DNA of 64,000 nucleotides. Source: Rachicladosporium sp. CCFEE 5018. Its lineage: Eukaryota > Ascomycota > Dothideomycetes > Cladosporiales > Cladosporiaceae. The stretch covers positions 391,107 to 455,106 of the forward strand of contig KZ111164.1 of NCBI GenBank assembly GCA_002077045.2, given 5' to 3'. A program made the translations under genes and the position numbers. The notes below the pieces were generated by a model. The model saw only the letters and a list, made by a program, of their open reading frames with translations, had not been told where the DNA came from and searched no databases. Below, piece by piece: positions 20,171 to 30,793 of this stretch. Within the stretch, counting starts at the first letter, position 1, and each line of letters opens with the position of its first letter.

Positions 20171-22969
20171 ATGAATGACAAGTCGATCGTTCGTAATGGT
20201 AGCGATTCGACATCGGCTTCACACTTCGCCGAGGAAGCGGATGCTCTTCGACATCACGACAGGTCGCCGCATCCGTACTTGCGACATGGCTGCAACATCA
20301 CACAGGGCGATCAGGAGATATGCAGCGATCGTAACTTGACGGACGATGTTTGTGCTATTCGGACAAATCGCAAACCGCCTGTCGATCCTCGTAAAGGAGC
20401 CTCGAATAGACCAAGCACCGCGGTATCCGCTGCAGCCAGTGAGAGCGGCACAGAAGCCGACGATGAACGCCCATCGTTCATCAAAGCACTACCAGCGCCG
20501 ACTCTACGTTCTCGCAAGGGGCTGAAGACTGGTGGGGACGAGTATGCTCTGCTTACGCCGAGTCAACTTGACGAAGGTGGCGAAGTGCCCATCTCGAATT
20601 ACTTCTTGCTCGATCAGAGACTGGCGAGAACGTTTTCGCATGGTCCAATAGTTCCACTGTCGAAGGAAGAGGAGAAGGTGACCAGACGACGTCTTAACGA
20701 GTTCGCCCGAAGAGTTTCTGAGATCGCGCTCGTTGGGGTTATCAGCATCTGTGTTCTCGGAGGCAGAGGTGTCTGGCGCACAGCATGCAGGCACAAGAAT
20801 GAGCTACTGAGCCATCTTCTGATCTCGATTCTGCTCATCCTGGTGTACCCGATCAAGCTATCGTTCGTCGACAGACGCGCAGTCTATTCCAAGCCATGGC
20901 AGCGATTCCGAGTGCCAGCATCGTTCGATCCGGCCACTGTGCTATATCCACCGGTCCTACCGGTACTTGTCGCGTTGATTGTTTCACCGATGAATCATGA
21001 CCTGATACTGCCGAACGTGATACTCGGCTTAGCATCACTTCCACAGCGACTGTTCCCTCGATCGAGTCGACTTTCTGGCTTTAATGTCGTACACTGGCTG
21101 ATCTCAATTGTACCGCTACTTCTGACTGCGAAACAGAAATCGGTACGAAGTGACCACATTTGGGGTGGTTTTCTAGAGATGCCCAGCGGGCTACCCTCGG
21201 AGGTCCTTGTCATGCTGTATCCTCTGCATCACGCACTCATGCAGCCGCTGCATTATCTTACAACGACTAGTCTGCTGATGACCGAGCTTCATCTCCTGTC
21301 GGTGACTTTGATCAATCTGCTGCTCTTTGCATCAACACCACAGACTATCATCATTGAAGCCTGCCTGTGGGTCGGCGGCTTGCCACTGTTCTTGCTCGCA
21401 AAGAGCGTGCTGCACTGGAACGTCACGCTTGCTCGCGTACCGAAATGGAAGCTCAGGCACCCTAGACATGCATATAGAAAGCGTCAATCACTCGTCGACT
21501 CGGTGACAGACCTTATCAATCTGCAGCGGGCTGCTGCAGCGTTGCGGCCAGCCAAAGAGAGTGCCTGGAGCGATGCTGACGAGGAAGGTCCACTTCCACG
21601 CGCGCCTGGACTTCGGGATCGCCTCAACGTCAACACGCACGTTTCCACAGATGGCCAGAAGGACTCACACACGGAGGCACCGTGGTCAGCTATCGATCAC
21701 TTCACCTCCTTTGCTGATCAGGCATTCGACGGCGTTTCCGGCACTGCGTCACACGTACGTCGAGCCACTTTGTCAGCTGTCCCAAGTTTTGGCGCACCCA
21801 CCGCACAGAAGTCCACGCGATCAAGATCGCGGCCACACGGCGTGTTGTGGTGCCTCCAACTTACGCCAAATCAGGCAGCATGGCGAAGTTGGCTCTACGC
21901 AGGCTATCTGTATGGGGTCATCGTAGCTCTCGTACTTGGACCAGTACGAGTGTACGTCTCGCGAGCGGCCCTCGGTGGCAAAGAGCCCGTAGGTTGGGCC
22001 CTAGGATATCTTCTCGGACAGATCCCGCTTTTCTGCAGGATTGTGCAAACGCTTTCGCTCGATGCCTGGATTCCACTGGGCCTTGATACGATATCCTGGT
22101 CAGACCTTTCGCTGAAGATGCTACTTAACATACCCTCCACACGTGCGACACTCGGCGCCGCGAACGTTCGGCTGCTGCTGATCGCCTACTGGGCTCTCGT
22201 CCTTCTCCTCGGTCTCCTTGCAGTCTTCTCCCTCACAGCCTATGTCGAGGTAGATACCCGCCGCAAAGTCTTCCACGGCACGATGGTCGTCATGCTCCTG
22301 CCCTCGACCTTCGTCGATCCCTGCGCCTGCGCTTTAGCTCTAAGCTTAATTCTAGCAGTCTTCCTACTACTCGAAGTCCTTCGCGCCGGTCAAGTCCCAC
22401 CTCTCGGCAAAGCGATCAGCCGCTTCTTTGCGCCTTACGTTGACGGGCGCGATCTTCGTGGGCCGGTAGTAGTGAGCCACATCTTTCTGCTCATAGGCTG
22501 TGCAGTGCCGTTGTGGTTCTCACTCGCTACTGCACTCCGCGAGGGAGATGGCTGGGAGCTTGCGAACGACAAGCGAGACGTCGGTATGATCGCCGGCGTC
22601 GTTTGCGTAGGCATGGGCGACGCGGCAGCGAGTCTAGTTGGTCGACGCTACGGGCGACACAAGTGGCTGTGGGTTGGCGGCAAGAGTCTTGAGGGCAGTG
22701 CCGCATTCGTTATGGCTGTCACGGCGGGACTGATGTTCGCTAAGGTTTGGCTGGTGGGTGGCGGATGGCAGGATGAGAGCACGGGGAGAGAGATGATTGT
22801 GTTGTTTGGGCATAGCTATGGGCCGGCTGTGAGGTGGACATTGACCACTATGAAGGCGGTGTCCTGCGCTTGTGGGGCGAGCTTCATGGAGGCGGTTCTG
22901 ACGGGAGCAAACGACAACGTCGTCGTGCCTGTAGTGCTGTGGTTGCTGGTAAAGGGCACAAGACTCTAG
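20171..22969 (+). CDS. SEC59: dolichol kinase
   Basis: CTP-dependent ER enzyme that makes dolichyl phosphate for N-glycosylation, GPI anchors and O-mannosylation. It is a single exon of 932 aa: a long, partly disordered N-terminus (about 170 residues), then many hydrophobic membrane segments. The C-terminal CTP-binding region has VGMGDAAASLVGRRYG and KSLEGSAAF, the family signature. VEVDTRRKVFHGTMV is the conserved HGT-type motif ahead of it. Filamentous fungi carry this long form, whereas yeast has about 520 aa. The start at 20171 (MNDKSIVRNG) is the first ATG of the frame. A loop around residues 440-540 is hydrophilic and probably cytosolic. Confidence 0.92.
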   Translation: MNDKSIVRNGSDSTSASHFAEEADALRHHDRSPHPYLRHGCNITQGDQEICSDRNLTDDVCAIRTNRKPPVDPRKGASNRPSTAVSAAASESGTEADDERPSFIKALPAPTLRSRKGLKTGGDEYALLTPSQLDEGGEVPISNYFLLDQRLARTFSHGPIVPLSKEEEKVTRRRLNEFARRVSEIALVGVISICVLGGRGVWRTACRHKNELLSHLLISILLILVYPIKLSFVDRRAVYSKPWQRFRVPASFDPATVLYPPVLPVLVALIVSPMNHDLILPNVILGLASLPQRLFPRSSRLSGFNVVHWLISIVPLLLTAKQKSVRSDHIWGGFLEMPSGLPSEVLVMLYPLHHALMQPLHYLTTTSLLMTELHLLSVTLINLLLFASTPQTIIIEACLWVGGLPLFLLAKSVLHWNVTLARVPKWKLRHPRHAYRKRQSLVDSVTDLINLQRAAAALRPAKESAWSDADEEGPLPRAPGLRDRLNVNTHVSTDGQKDSHTEAPWSAIDHFTSFADQAFDGVSGTASHVRRATLSAVPSFGAPTAQKSTRSRSRPHGVLWCLQLTPNQAAWRSWLYAGYLYGVIVALVLGPVRVYVSRAALGGKEPVGWALGYLLGQIPLFCRIVQTLSLDAWIPLGLDTISWSDLSLKMLLNIPSTRATLGAANVRLLLIAYWALVLLLGLLAVFSLTAYVEVDTRRKVFHGTMVVMLLPSTFVDPCACALALSLILAVFLLLEVLRAGQVPPLGKAISRFFAPYVDGRDLRGPVVVSHIFLLIGCAVPLWFSLATALREGDGWELANDKRDVGMIAGVVCVGMGDAAASLVGRRYGRHKWLWVGGKSLEGSAAFVMAVTAGLMFAKVWLVGGGWQDESTGREMIVLFGHSYGPAVRWTLTTMKAVSCACGASFMEAVLTGANDNVVVPVVLWLLVKGTRL

Positions 22970-23058
22970 AGTCGCATAGAAGTTCGATTTCCCGCGAGAA
23001 CATTCGAGACAATCAAGACCGTATCAACATGCCATCATGATATCTACGATATATACCG

Positions 23059-26000
23059 TCACCGCCCATACTCCAAACTCGGCACAATAACCGGCCCATA
23101 CTTCACCGGCACCCCATTACCCCCCTCACTCTGCACCATAAAATCCGCCGCCAAACTCAACCTCCCTCCTCCTCCTTTCTCCGAACTCCCAACCACAGCC
23201 CCAAACTGCCCCTGCACAACCTCCGGATCATAAGCCACAACAGCCAAATAATTCCTCCGCCCCATCAACCGCCTATGCTCCCTTGCCCGCCCATCGACGT
23301 CCGCAGCGAATATCTCCATCATATCTTCCTTCGTGTCTGTCGGCACACTAGGCGTTGATCTGGTGCCGTTGGCAGGGATGTAGAGTTGTCGGCTGTTGTG
23401 GAGGAGGCGCAGGATGTAGGAGGGTGTGGGGGCGTTGCAGATGGGCGCGGTGATGAGTTGGTACATTGTTTTGTGGTCTGAGGGGCGGGAGGGGTCGTGG
23501 ACGAGACCTGCGCCGCAGCTGCCAACGGAGCCGGAGAGGAAGGTTGTGCGGAGGGATTTGTTGTGGGATATGCCTTGGAGGGTGCGGAGGATGTAGGTGC
23601 GTTCGAGGTCCTGGGGTGCTTGTCAGTATGTGTGTTATGGGTAGGGTGCTGGGGTGAAGCGTACCTTCGACTCGTGCGTCCACAAATCCCGCAACTCATC
23701 CAGCACCTCGACCTCGCCAAACGGACTCAACACGCCCTGCATCAGACCAGACTTCCCAATCGCCTTCTTAACCCCGTCAAACCCACTGTTCACCACACCC
23801 TTCGCCCCAACGATCCCCGCAACACCACTAGTGATCTTGCCCAGCGCGTTGAAACTGCCAGTAACAACCTTCTTTCCGGTCGCAACTGTGCTCGCCATTT
23901 GCTCCACAGCCTCCAATCGCGGATACACGATCGGCACAGGGAGCAACCAGATACAATGCTGCACGCTTGGCGGCAGCACGGCGACCTTCGGGAAGATACC
24001 TTGGTAAGTCGGGCCAGCCATGACTTGCGAGGTCGTTCGTTCGGACCGGGTGTCGGGTCCCACGACAACGACAGACGGGCCGAAGTACTTCAAAAAGTGC
24101 CAGCCCGTGCCAGTGATGGTGAAGAGGTCGATATCATTGCTCACATTCCTCAAAATCTCAAACGTCGTATGATGCTGAAACAGCAAGTACATCTCAATCC
24201 CAATCCTCCCCAAATTCTTAAACACATTGCTCTGCTGCATGTAATCCGGATAACTCCCATATCCATCGAAAATATCGTGATCGTCCAAACACCCCACAAA
24301 CGGAATTTGCGCGAATGCCTCTCGAACGGCCGGCTGGGCGAAGTGAGAAGTATAGTAGTGGAAGTAAGCATGCGTAACATCCTCATCCAGCTTCGCACTC
24401 CAAGCAGCATTCTTGCGATTCTCCTTCCCGCTCGTCTGCGTCCACTGCCGCAGCGCGGGAATATCTTTCCACAAGCAATCCGCATAGATCTGCCCTCCCA
24501 GCCCAACCTGCGTATGGAAGCCACCGCACTCCTGGTGCTTGAGCAGCACATCCCGCCACATGAGCCCCACGCCGCCGAGTTTCGTGCGCTCGTTGGCGGA
24601 GACGTTTATCGCGAAGTCATTGCCTGAATGCGCTATCCAGCGCCAGGAGAGCTCGTGCCGGCCTGCGATGAGGAATTCGTAGCGCGTGCAGCCGAGGTGG
24701 GAGGTTATGGCGTAGGTCCATTTTGAGGGGGTGTGCTCTTCCATGCGGACGTCGATGTCGTAGCGGTAGAAGATCCAGCGCTGGTGGGAGTGGATGGGGT
24801 GGGCTTTTAGCTGTCGTGGATTGGGGCTCAGGTCAGTGCTCTGATGCAGGTGGATGGTTGGCGGCTGCGCGGCGTCAGTTATGAGCATTATGCTCCCCAG
24901 CCAGAGTCCGCGCTCGATGTCCATGTTCGTATAGCGCAGATAAGGACCAAAGTACACTCCATTCGTAGGCGCTATGCGATACATATCCACGCCTGCACTC
25001 GGCGGCGGTCCCGTGAAACCCGCAGCCGTGGGCGAAGCAATGGAGTTCATACTCATGATGCTCTGCCGATCGTAGCTCGCGCTTTGCGGTACAGGCCCGA
25101 AGCCAGGCGAAGCGAGCGGCTGCTTGAATACCGATCCTGAAGGCGAGGCTAAGGGGTTGACGAACGTGCCCACAGGCGACATAGGCTGCTCGAGATTTAG
25201 CGGCGTGGGGCCCTTAGGGAACTCCCATTGTGTGCTCTGCGTCGGCAGGTGAATGTAATAGTACTGCCCCGAATTATTGTCCAGATGCGCGATCCAGCCC
25301 TCTGGCAAAGGTGGCGGACTCGCAGGGCCGTTCCCAGCAGGACCAGGCGAGGCAGCCTTGTTCGCTTGTGTGGTGTTGATAGGTGTCATGCCATGCGGTG
25401 TGCCATTCTGCTGTAAGCCCTGCGAAGTCACTGCTCCGCCCACCTGTGGCGAGGGTTGCGGATCGTTGGCAAACACCGGGTGACCTCGCAGGTTCGCTGC
25501 GCCGGCTATCTGCTGACTACCACTCCCTGTCGCAGAAGCAGCCGGCGAAGGATTCGCGTACCGCCCCTTCTCATTTGGATACTGGCTCGCAGCGCTCCCA
25601 GCTATAGGCGGCGAGTAAGCCGGCGGCGGCTCATCTCCAAGTGTAAGTCTTGCAGCATCATGGCTCAGATCCGCCTCCGGATCAATGCGAGACGTACTCC
25701 CTTGTCTTGTATGTAGCTGTGCAGCTCCAGCACCAGTACCCACCTCCTCGACGCCCTGGAACGTGACCGGGGGCCCATGCTGTGCGCTCCCCGGCCGCTC
25801 AGTGGGACTCCACCGCCCACTCCCACTCTGCTGTGTAGGCGCCGCGAACACCCTCTGCGCAACGCTCTCCGGTGTCTCCGCTCTCGATCCCCCGGCCGCC
25901 ACGCCTCGCACCGGCTGCGGACTCTCATACTGCGCTCTCCTAGCCGCCGCAGCCGCGCTCTGCGCTTGCATTTCAGTCAGTGTCCCCGTTCCTGGTATCC

Positions 26001-26802
26001 CACTAGCCGCATACCGTGCTTCGATCCCACTCAATCCTAGTGTAGGCCCGCCAGAGGGATCTATAGGCGTCTCCGGCGGTGGCGGGCTACCCCTTGAAGC
26101 CCGTGTTGTGGCATTCGAAGCCGTGCTGCTAAGTCGATTGACCCCAGACGGGTTAGGGATATGCAGCGTACTCGCCGGCGTCGCCGCCACAGGCGCAGTC
26201 GCAGACAGCGGAGGAGGGAAGAACTGCTGTCCGTACTCCTGCTGTGTCTGCGCCGGTGCCGCAGCACCCCGATTCGGCGCGCGTTGAAACAAGCCATCAT
26301 CTTCGTCCTTATCCGGTGTCTCCGGTCCACCAGGGCTCTCGGGCCAGATACTCTTCGGCTGCACGCCTCTTCGTTCAGCCAACTTACTCCCCTGCACAGG
26401 CGATGTAGTCCCGTACCCTCCTGCTGTAGGTCGGTTCGGATCACTAGCATCGAACCGCGGCCTCTGTCTCCCTGCTCCACTGCCAGTCCCCGACGAAGCG
26501 TCGGAACTCATACTTGCTTTCCTTTGCCTCACTCGCGGCTCATCTGGCGTGCCTCGCTTCTCCGCTCCAGCACTAGCCTTCCTCATCCGCTCGTCAGGAT
26601 ACGGCAGCGGACCGCTCGGCGGTGGAGACGTCGGAGCGCCGTAGGCTGAAGGCGGGACGTTATAGCCTGCCCATTGCTGTGTGGGTGCTTGGTCGTTGCT
26701 CTGCTGCGGCGAGGAGGATTTGTTTATGCGGAGGGGGCGGGGCGTGGACTCGGTGTTGGAGGTGGAGAGTTTGTCGGGTTGGAGGAAGAGTTCGTCGGCC
26801 AT
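23059..26802 (-). CDS. WW-domain PhoD-like phosphatase family protein
   Basis: A 1229-aa fungal protein. The first approximately 490 residues are disordered and rich in Pro, Ser, Gly and Gln. A WW domain follows (around 495-530: LPEGWIAHLDN...STQWEFP). A large C-terminal globular region resembles PhoD/metallophosphatase-like proteins (FVGCLDDHDIFDGYGS, with the Asp-Asp-His-Asp cluster expected to bind metal, and GLMWRD). The exons are 26802-23665 and 23610-23059; the intron 23611-23664 (GTACGC...CCCCAG) joins LWTHESK to DLERTYILRT. The start at 26802 (MADELFLQPD) is used; frame upstream lacks coding character. It probably acts as a membrane-proximal or endocytic phosphatase that binds Pro-rich partners, but this is inference. 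Catalysis is unproven. Confidence 0.85.
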
Positions 26803-27331
26803 GCTGTTCTCTGTATGCGGTGACCCAGTGCTGTGCGCCTGCCTTGTGGCCGTGGACTCGAGACCTCTTCGTGGGGTGAGTGCGACCGAGGCTGAAGCTA
26901 ATACCAAACCTGATTTGCGATGGTGGGAGGGAGGTGTTTCAGGAAGTAGCAAACAGTCTCTAGAACAGAATAGGTGCCCAGCCTACCTACCTATAGCGAT
27001 ATCACACACGCGTTCACGCCCAAAGCTGTGTGGGCCCAGCTTGCCAGCTCATGCCCTGGCGCTTACACGCGAGCTCGAGTGCGGTGAAAGCGTACAGGTT
27101 ACGTCAAGTTGCAGGAACAGGAAGGTGATTGGAGCGTGCTGCCGCCCAGCCAAGACAAAGCTGCCGGCTGGGAGCTGGAAAGTAGAAGGTAAGTCTGTAC
27201 TGCTATGTACGAATGCTGTGGTATATTCTGTACTGTCGTCTCGAATTGTGGGCTCCTGTCCCCTTCCGCCTGGCAAGCCTGCTCTGCGGCGCCTCTGTAA
27301 TTCGTCTTCGGGCTGCATGGAAGCCACCAAA
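26803..27331. other. intergenic region
   Basis: A 529-bp stretch upstream of the WW-PhoD gene and downstream of the Ser-rich gene, both on the minus strand. No gene seen. It includes the promoter and leader of the WW-PhoD gene. Confidence 0.45.
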
Positions 27332-28867
27332 TCATCCCCTCCTCAAGAACACAGGCACATCCCCCAGATCCACCCCGTAACTCTCTGCCAATCCTCCACC
27401 CCTCCTCGCCCCGCCGGGCGACCCACTCCCACTAAGTCTCGTCCCCGCACTGCCTCCAAAACCGGCACCCCTCTCCCATTCATACTGCAGACCACCCGAG
27501 TACCGGTCAACGACAATCCCACTTCCCTTCGTCAGACTCTCCGTACTGCTGGCTGCGCTGTGCGAAGCGATAAGTCCGCGAGAAAGCGTGAAGGGATTGT
27601 TGACGTTGAAGTTAGATGCCGTGGCGTATGACGGATTGTATGGAGTGTAAATTTGCTTTCCTGGCGCGGAGCTGCTGAGGTTCGAGGTCGTGGTCGTCGT
27701 TGTCGCGTAGCTCTTCGCTGAGAAGGCCGAGTCGAAGCGCGGGACGTCTTGTTTGGCGGGTCGAAGGTCGCGGGTCGTGGGCTGCACGCGGATCTCTTTG
27801 TTGCTGTTGTTGGAGTAGACTGCACTCGATATGGTAGTGTAGGTCTGTGTCGAGGTCGTGGTGTTGCCAAACGCGCTGTCTGTGCGGGAAGTCTGCACTT
27901 TGCCGACTTGGACTAGCTGGTTCTCTTTGTCGTCGGTCTGCTCGTCGAGTAAGTCTCGATATGCGTCTGCGTGTCGTGCTGCGGCGCTGGTAGGATCAGG
28001 GCCGACATTGACTCGCGCTGCGTTGTCGCTGCCGAGTGGCGTGATGTAGCGAGACACTACGATCGCAGGCGAAGTACTCAAGCCTGGCCGGGAAGCCCGG
28101 ACTCTGCTTAGATAGTCGGTCGTAGCTGGCGGACTTTGCGCTGTTGACGAGGCAGCGATCGACTCGCGATGCGAACGCCAAAGCTGTGCTTGCTTCTCCC
28201 AGCCCGGCCAGCCAGGGTGCGTAGCACTGTGACTGGGCGAACTCGGCGCACCAGCATATGCCTGGATCTTGTCATCCTCTGCCGACGTCGGACGAGAGTG
28301 ATCGACACTAGATAGCTCCGAGTTCGATCCATCCAGCTCGCGCACGGCGATTTGTATGTCTGCATCAGTTGCCTTCGCCCTCACCGCAGGAGCGAGCGTT
28401 GTAAGAAGTCGTGCGTTCGCCGCCTTCTCCTCCGCCAGCTCCAGCTCCTGCACTTTGTGCGACCTCTTGCCCTTAGCAGTAATAGCCGTGGTTGTAACGG
28501 TCACATGGTGATGCACTTCCACACTCGCACGAGCCGAGCTGCCAGGCGAGCCGCCCAGCTTCTTCGCCATCAGCTCATCAGCCTTGGCCGCTCGCTTTCC
28601 GATATCGATCGGCATCTCGGGCATTGGGGGAATGCTCTCAGCGTACATGCTCAAATGCTTCGCGTGTTGCTCTTGCGCGGCCGAAAGTTTCGGTGCATCC
28701 TGCTTGCTCTGCCATTCCGGGAAGCTATCCTCGACGGATCGTAGGGATTTTGTTGACTTCGAGTTTTTCACCTGCTTAGCATTCATCTTTCCTTGTCCTT
28801 GCTGACCTGTCTGAGATGACTTCGGCGTAGCCATCCGTGGTCGGTCGTTGCTGGGCACAAGGTCCAT
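27332..28867 (-). CDS. Ser/Thr-rich disordered protein, likely C-terminal part of the gene continuing at 28873
   Basis: An open frame of 511 codons with clear coding composition. Near the N-terminus is a conserved-looking stretch (SVEDSFPEWQSKQDAPKLS, then MYAESIPPMPEMPIDIG) and a charged helix (KVQELELAEEKAANARLL). The middle is Ser/Thr-rich and low complexity. The C-terminus ends SYGVDLGDVPVFLRRG, which looks like a conserved tail. It begins only 5 nt after the stop of the upstream frame on the same strand, leaving no room for a promoter, so it is probably the second part of one gene. They may be joined by an intron of about 71 nt with an unusual GTCGGG donor (28882-28812, ending CTCAG), or separated by a one-base frameshift. 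Function not recognised. Confidence 0.65.
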   Translation of the reverse strand: MDLVPSNDRPRMATPKSSQTGQQGQGKMNAKQVKNSKSTKSLRSVEDSFPEWQSKQDAPKLSAAQEQHAKHLSMYAESIPPMPEMPIDIGKRAAKADELMAKKLGGSPGSSARASVEVHHHVTVTTTAITAKGKRSHKVQELELAEEKAANARLLTTLAPAVRAKATDADIQIAVRELDGSNSELSSVDHSRPTSAEDDKIQAYAGAPSSPSHSATHPGWPGWEKQAQLWRSHRESIAASSTAQSPPATTDYLSRVRASRPGLSTSPAIVVSRYITPLGSDNAARVNVGPDPTSAAARHADAYRDLLDEQTDDKENQLVQVGKVQTSRTDSAFGNTTTSTQTYTTISSAVYSNNSNKEIRVQPTTRDLRPAKQDVPRFDSAFSAKSYATTTTTTSNLSSSAPGKQIYTPYNPSYATASNFNVNNPFTLSRGLIASHSAASSTESLTKGSGIVVDRYSGGLQYEWERGAGFGGSAGTRLSGSGSPGGARRGGGLAESYGVDLGDVPVFLRRG

Positions 28868-28872
28868 CCCAG

Positions 28873-30693
28873 CTACGTCCCGACTCTTAGATCTGGCAGC
28901 TCAGACGCAGCTTCCTCATTCATGCCCGTTGTCGACTTCGCCTTTGACAGGCCAGTGCTGATCTGCCAGGGTGATTGCGGCCCTGCCTTATTATTCGACG
29001 GGTTCAATCGCTGAAACTGATTTGTAGAAAGATCGTATGGCCCCGAGCCAAGTGTTGCCGTCACACTGCTGAAATCGGACGTAGTCATGGTGACATTGCC
29101 AGAGACGCCGTCATCGCTTGACCGTGTTGCGCTCTCGCCCCGACTCTTGCTTCGGAAGCGGAACATGCCACTTGACTTCTTCGACTCCACCGGACTTTCG
29201 TGAGGGCTCGGAGGCAATGGGCGTCCGCGGGTCAAAACGCTTGCAGGTGCCGTATTGGTCGCATCGTATTCGTTGAGAGTCGCGTGCTCGGCGGGTGCGT
29301 CCTGGCGTTGACTTGCTACTGGCACAGCACGTTGGTACTCGTTCGGCCCAGTTTCCAACGCCTGAAGATCAATCATTTCAGGAGCATTCGTCAGCTTTTC
29401 TGATAACGTGCGAGCCATCATCGGAGGCCGAGTCGGCTCATCAGCGGCTGGGACGCCGTAACCCATTGATGGCGCAGGAATGTCGAGCTCTAGCTTTGGT
29501 GCGAACTCTCTCACCCCCTCTTTGCGCGCTGCGGCCTCCTTACTCTGCAAATGTGCTGGCAATGGCTTCTGGAGCTTCCTGGCAGGTTTAGGAGCCTTGC
29601 TTACTCGCTTGGACTTGGGTTTGCTCTCGATAGTAGTCGTGGAAGGCAATACACCAGTGGACTCCGGTAAAGCAGTCGTCGCAGCTACACTGCTTCGCTT
29701 GGTCGAGCTCTTGCTACGGAGAGCGTGCAGGAGTGGCGGTCTCTTGCCCGAGAGCGGTGATGGCATTGGCGGCGCATTCTCAGTTCGCAGGCCGGGCGAA
29801 GTGAGAAATTCCTTGAATGTGTACAGACTCTTGAAACTTTTCGCATCATCGTTGTCGCCTTCCAGGATCGAGCTCATTGCAAAGGTCGTTGTAACAGTGT
29901 GCTCGGCGTGTGGAGGTGGCGAAGGTGTGTCACTGGCAAGACGCTCGTTGAGCAGCCTCTCCTTCTCCGCGATGCGTCGCGCGCGATCTGAGCCATCCGA
30001 GCCGTACCCACTGTCCACATGTGGCGGAGGAGTTGGTCTACCGTCGTTGTTGTCGCGCACAGGCGCTTTGTGAGGTTCTTGTGGCGCATCTCTCGAGCCG
30101 TGGCCTGCGAGCCTTGCAAGTGCAGCTTCAGGAGTCCCGTCATTTGCATCCTCGGGCTCTTGATCTTCACCGTACACAGTGCTGAGTCTGGAGGCAAAGT
30201 TCATGATCGTTCGCAGCTCGCGAGGGCTTTCTGAGATCTCGCAATCCGAAGAGTACTCCGCTGAGACTGCGGACATGCGTTCCCTTGATCGTTGCCTTGA
30301 AACAGGGCCATCATTTCTCACCGACAGTGGCGACACGCTGCTGCCTCGCGCATAGTCCTCTTCAGGGACATCTGTGGTGATTTGTAAAGGCACAGGCGAA
30401 CTAGGAGTGAGACCCAGACTACGCCGAATGGACAGAGGCGCGACTATCTCTCGACTGGCACGATCGCTGGCTGACTGTAGTATGCGTTCCCGCAGTGGCA
30501 GATCCCGGTGCTCAGTGTGCCCAGGATGGAAGTCAAGGCTCGCACGCGATACCGCAGCATTATGTGCGTCTGCCCGCATCTGTTCTATGGCCATCATGGG
30601 CTCTGGCGACGCCGCGCCGTTCGTAATCCGTAGTGTACCTGGTGCATAGCCGCCTGCGTGCACATAACGCTGGTCAGGTGTCTCTGGGCGCGA
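28873..30693 (-). CDS. Ser/Pro-rich disordered protein, N-terminal part, cut by scaffold gap
   Basis: An open frame of about 607 codons running from the gap edge at 30693 to a TAG at 28873. It is rich in Ser, Pro, Arg and Glu with many Ser-Pro sites (for example SLGLTPSSPVPLQI) and basic clusters (KSKRVSKAPKPARKLQK). There are no membrane segments or enzymatic motifs. The 5' end is missing in the gap. Sequence read across the N run to 30930 is antisense to another gene and is not part of it. It most likely forms one protein of more than 1100 aa with the frame at 27332-28867. A cytoskeletal or cell-polarity scaffold would fit the composition, but this is only a guess. Confidence 0.65.
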   Translation of the reverse strand, partial: SRPETPDQRYVHAGGYAPGTLRITNGAASPEPMMAIEQMRADAHNAAVSRASLDFHPGHTEHRDLPLRERILQSASDRASREIVAPLSIRRSLGLTPSSPVPLQITTDVPEEDYARGSSVSPLSVRNDGPVSRQRSRERMSAVSAEYSSDCEISESPRELRTIMNFASRLSTVYGEDQEPEDANDGTPEAALARLAGHGSRDAPQEPHKAPVRDNNDGRPTPPPHVDSGYGSDGSDRARRIAEKERLLNERLASDTPSPPPHAEHTVTTTFAMSSILEGDNDDAKSFKSLYTFKEFLTSPGLRTENAPPMPSPLSGKRPPLLHALRSKSSTKRSSVAATTALPESTGVLPSTTTIESKPKSKRVSKAPKPARKLQKPLPAHLQSKEAAARKEGVREFAPKLELDIPAPSMGYGVPAADEPTRPPMMARTLSEKLTNAPEMIDLQALETGPNEYQRAVPVASQRQDAPAEHATLNEYDATNTAPASVLTRGRPLPPSPHESPVESKKSSGMFRFRSKSRGESATRSSDDGVSGNVTMTTSDFSSVTATLGSGPYDLSTNQFQRLNPSNNKAGPQSPWQISTGLSKAKSTTGMNEEAASELPDLRVGT

Positions 30694-30793
30694 NNNNNNN
30701 NNNNNNNNNNNNNNNNNNNNNNNNNNNNNNNNNNNNNNNNNNNNNNNNNNNNNNNNNNNNNNNNNNNNNNNNNNNNNNNNNNNNNNNNNNNNN
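30694..30793. other. 100-N scaffold gap of unknown true size
   Basis: Exactly 100 N, a placeholder length. The flanks are not duplicated. The minus gene on the left and the plus gene on the right are both cut within their 5' parts, so the missing DNA must hold two start regions and a shared divergent promoter. Confidence 0.95.

Noticed and set aside
23497..24627. 376-codon plus-strand open frame
   Set aside because: Lies antisense to the conserved PhoD-like region and across its intron; its composition is a by-product of the minus-strand codons.
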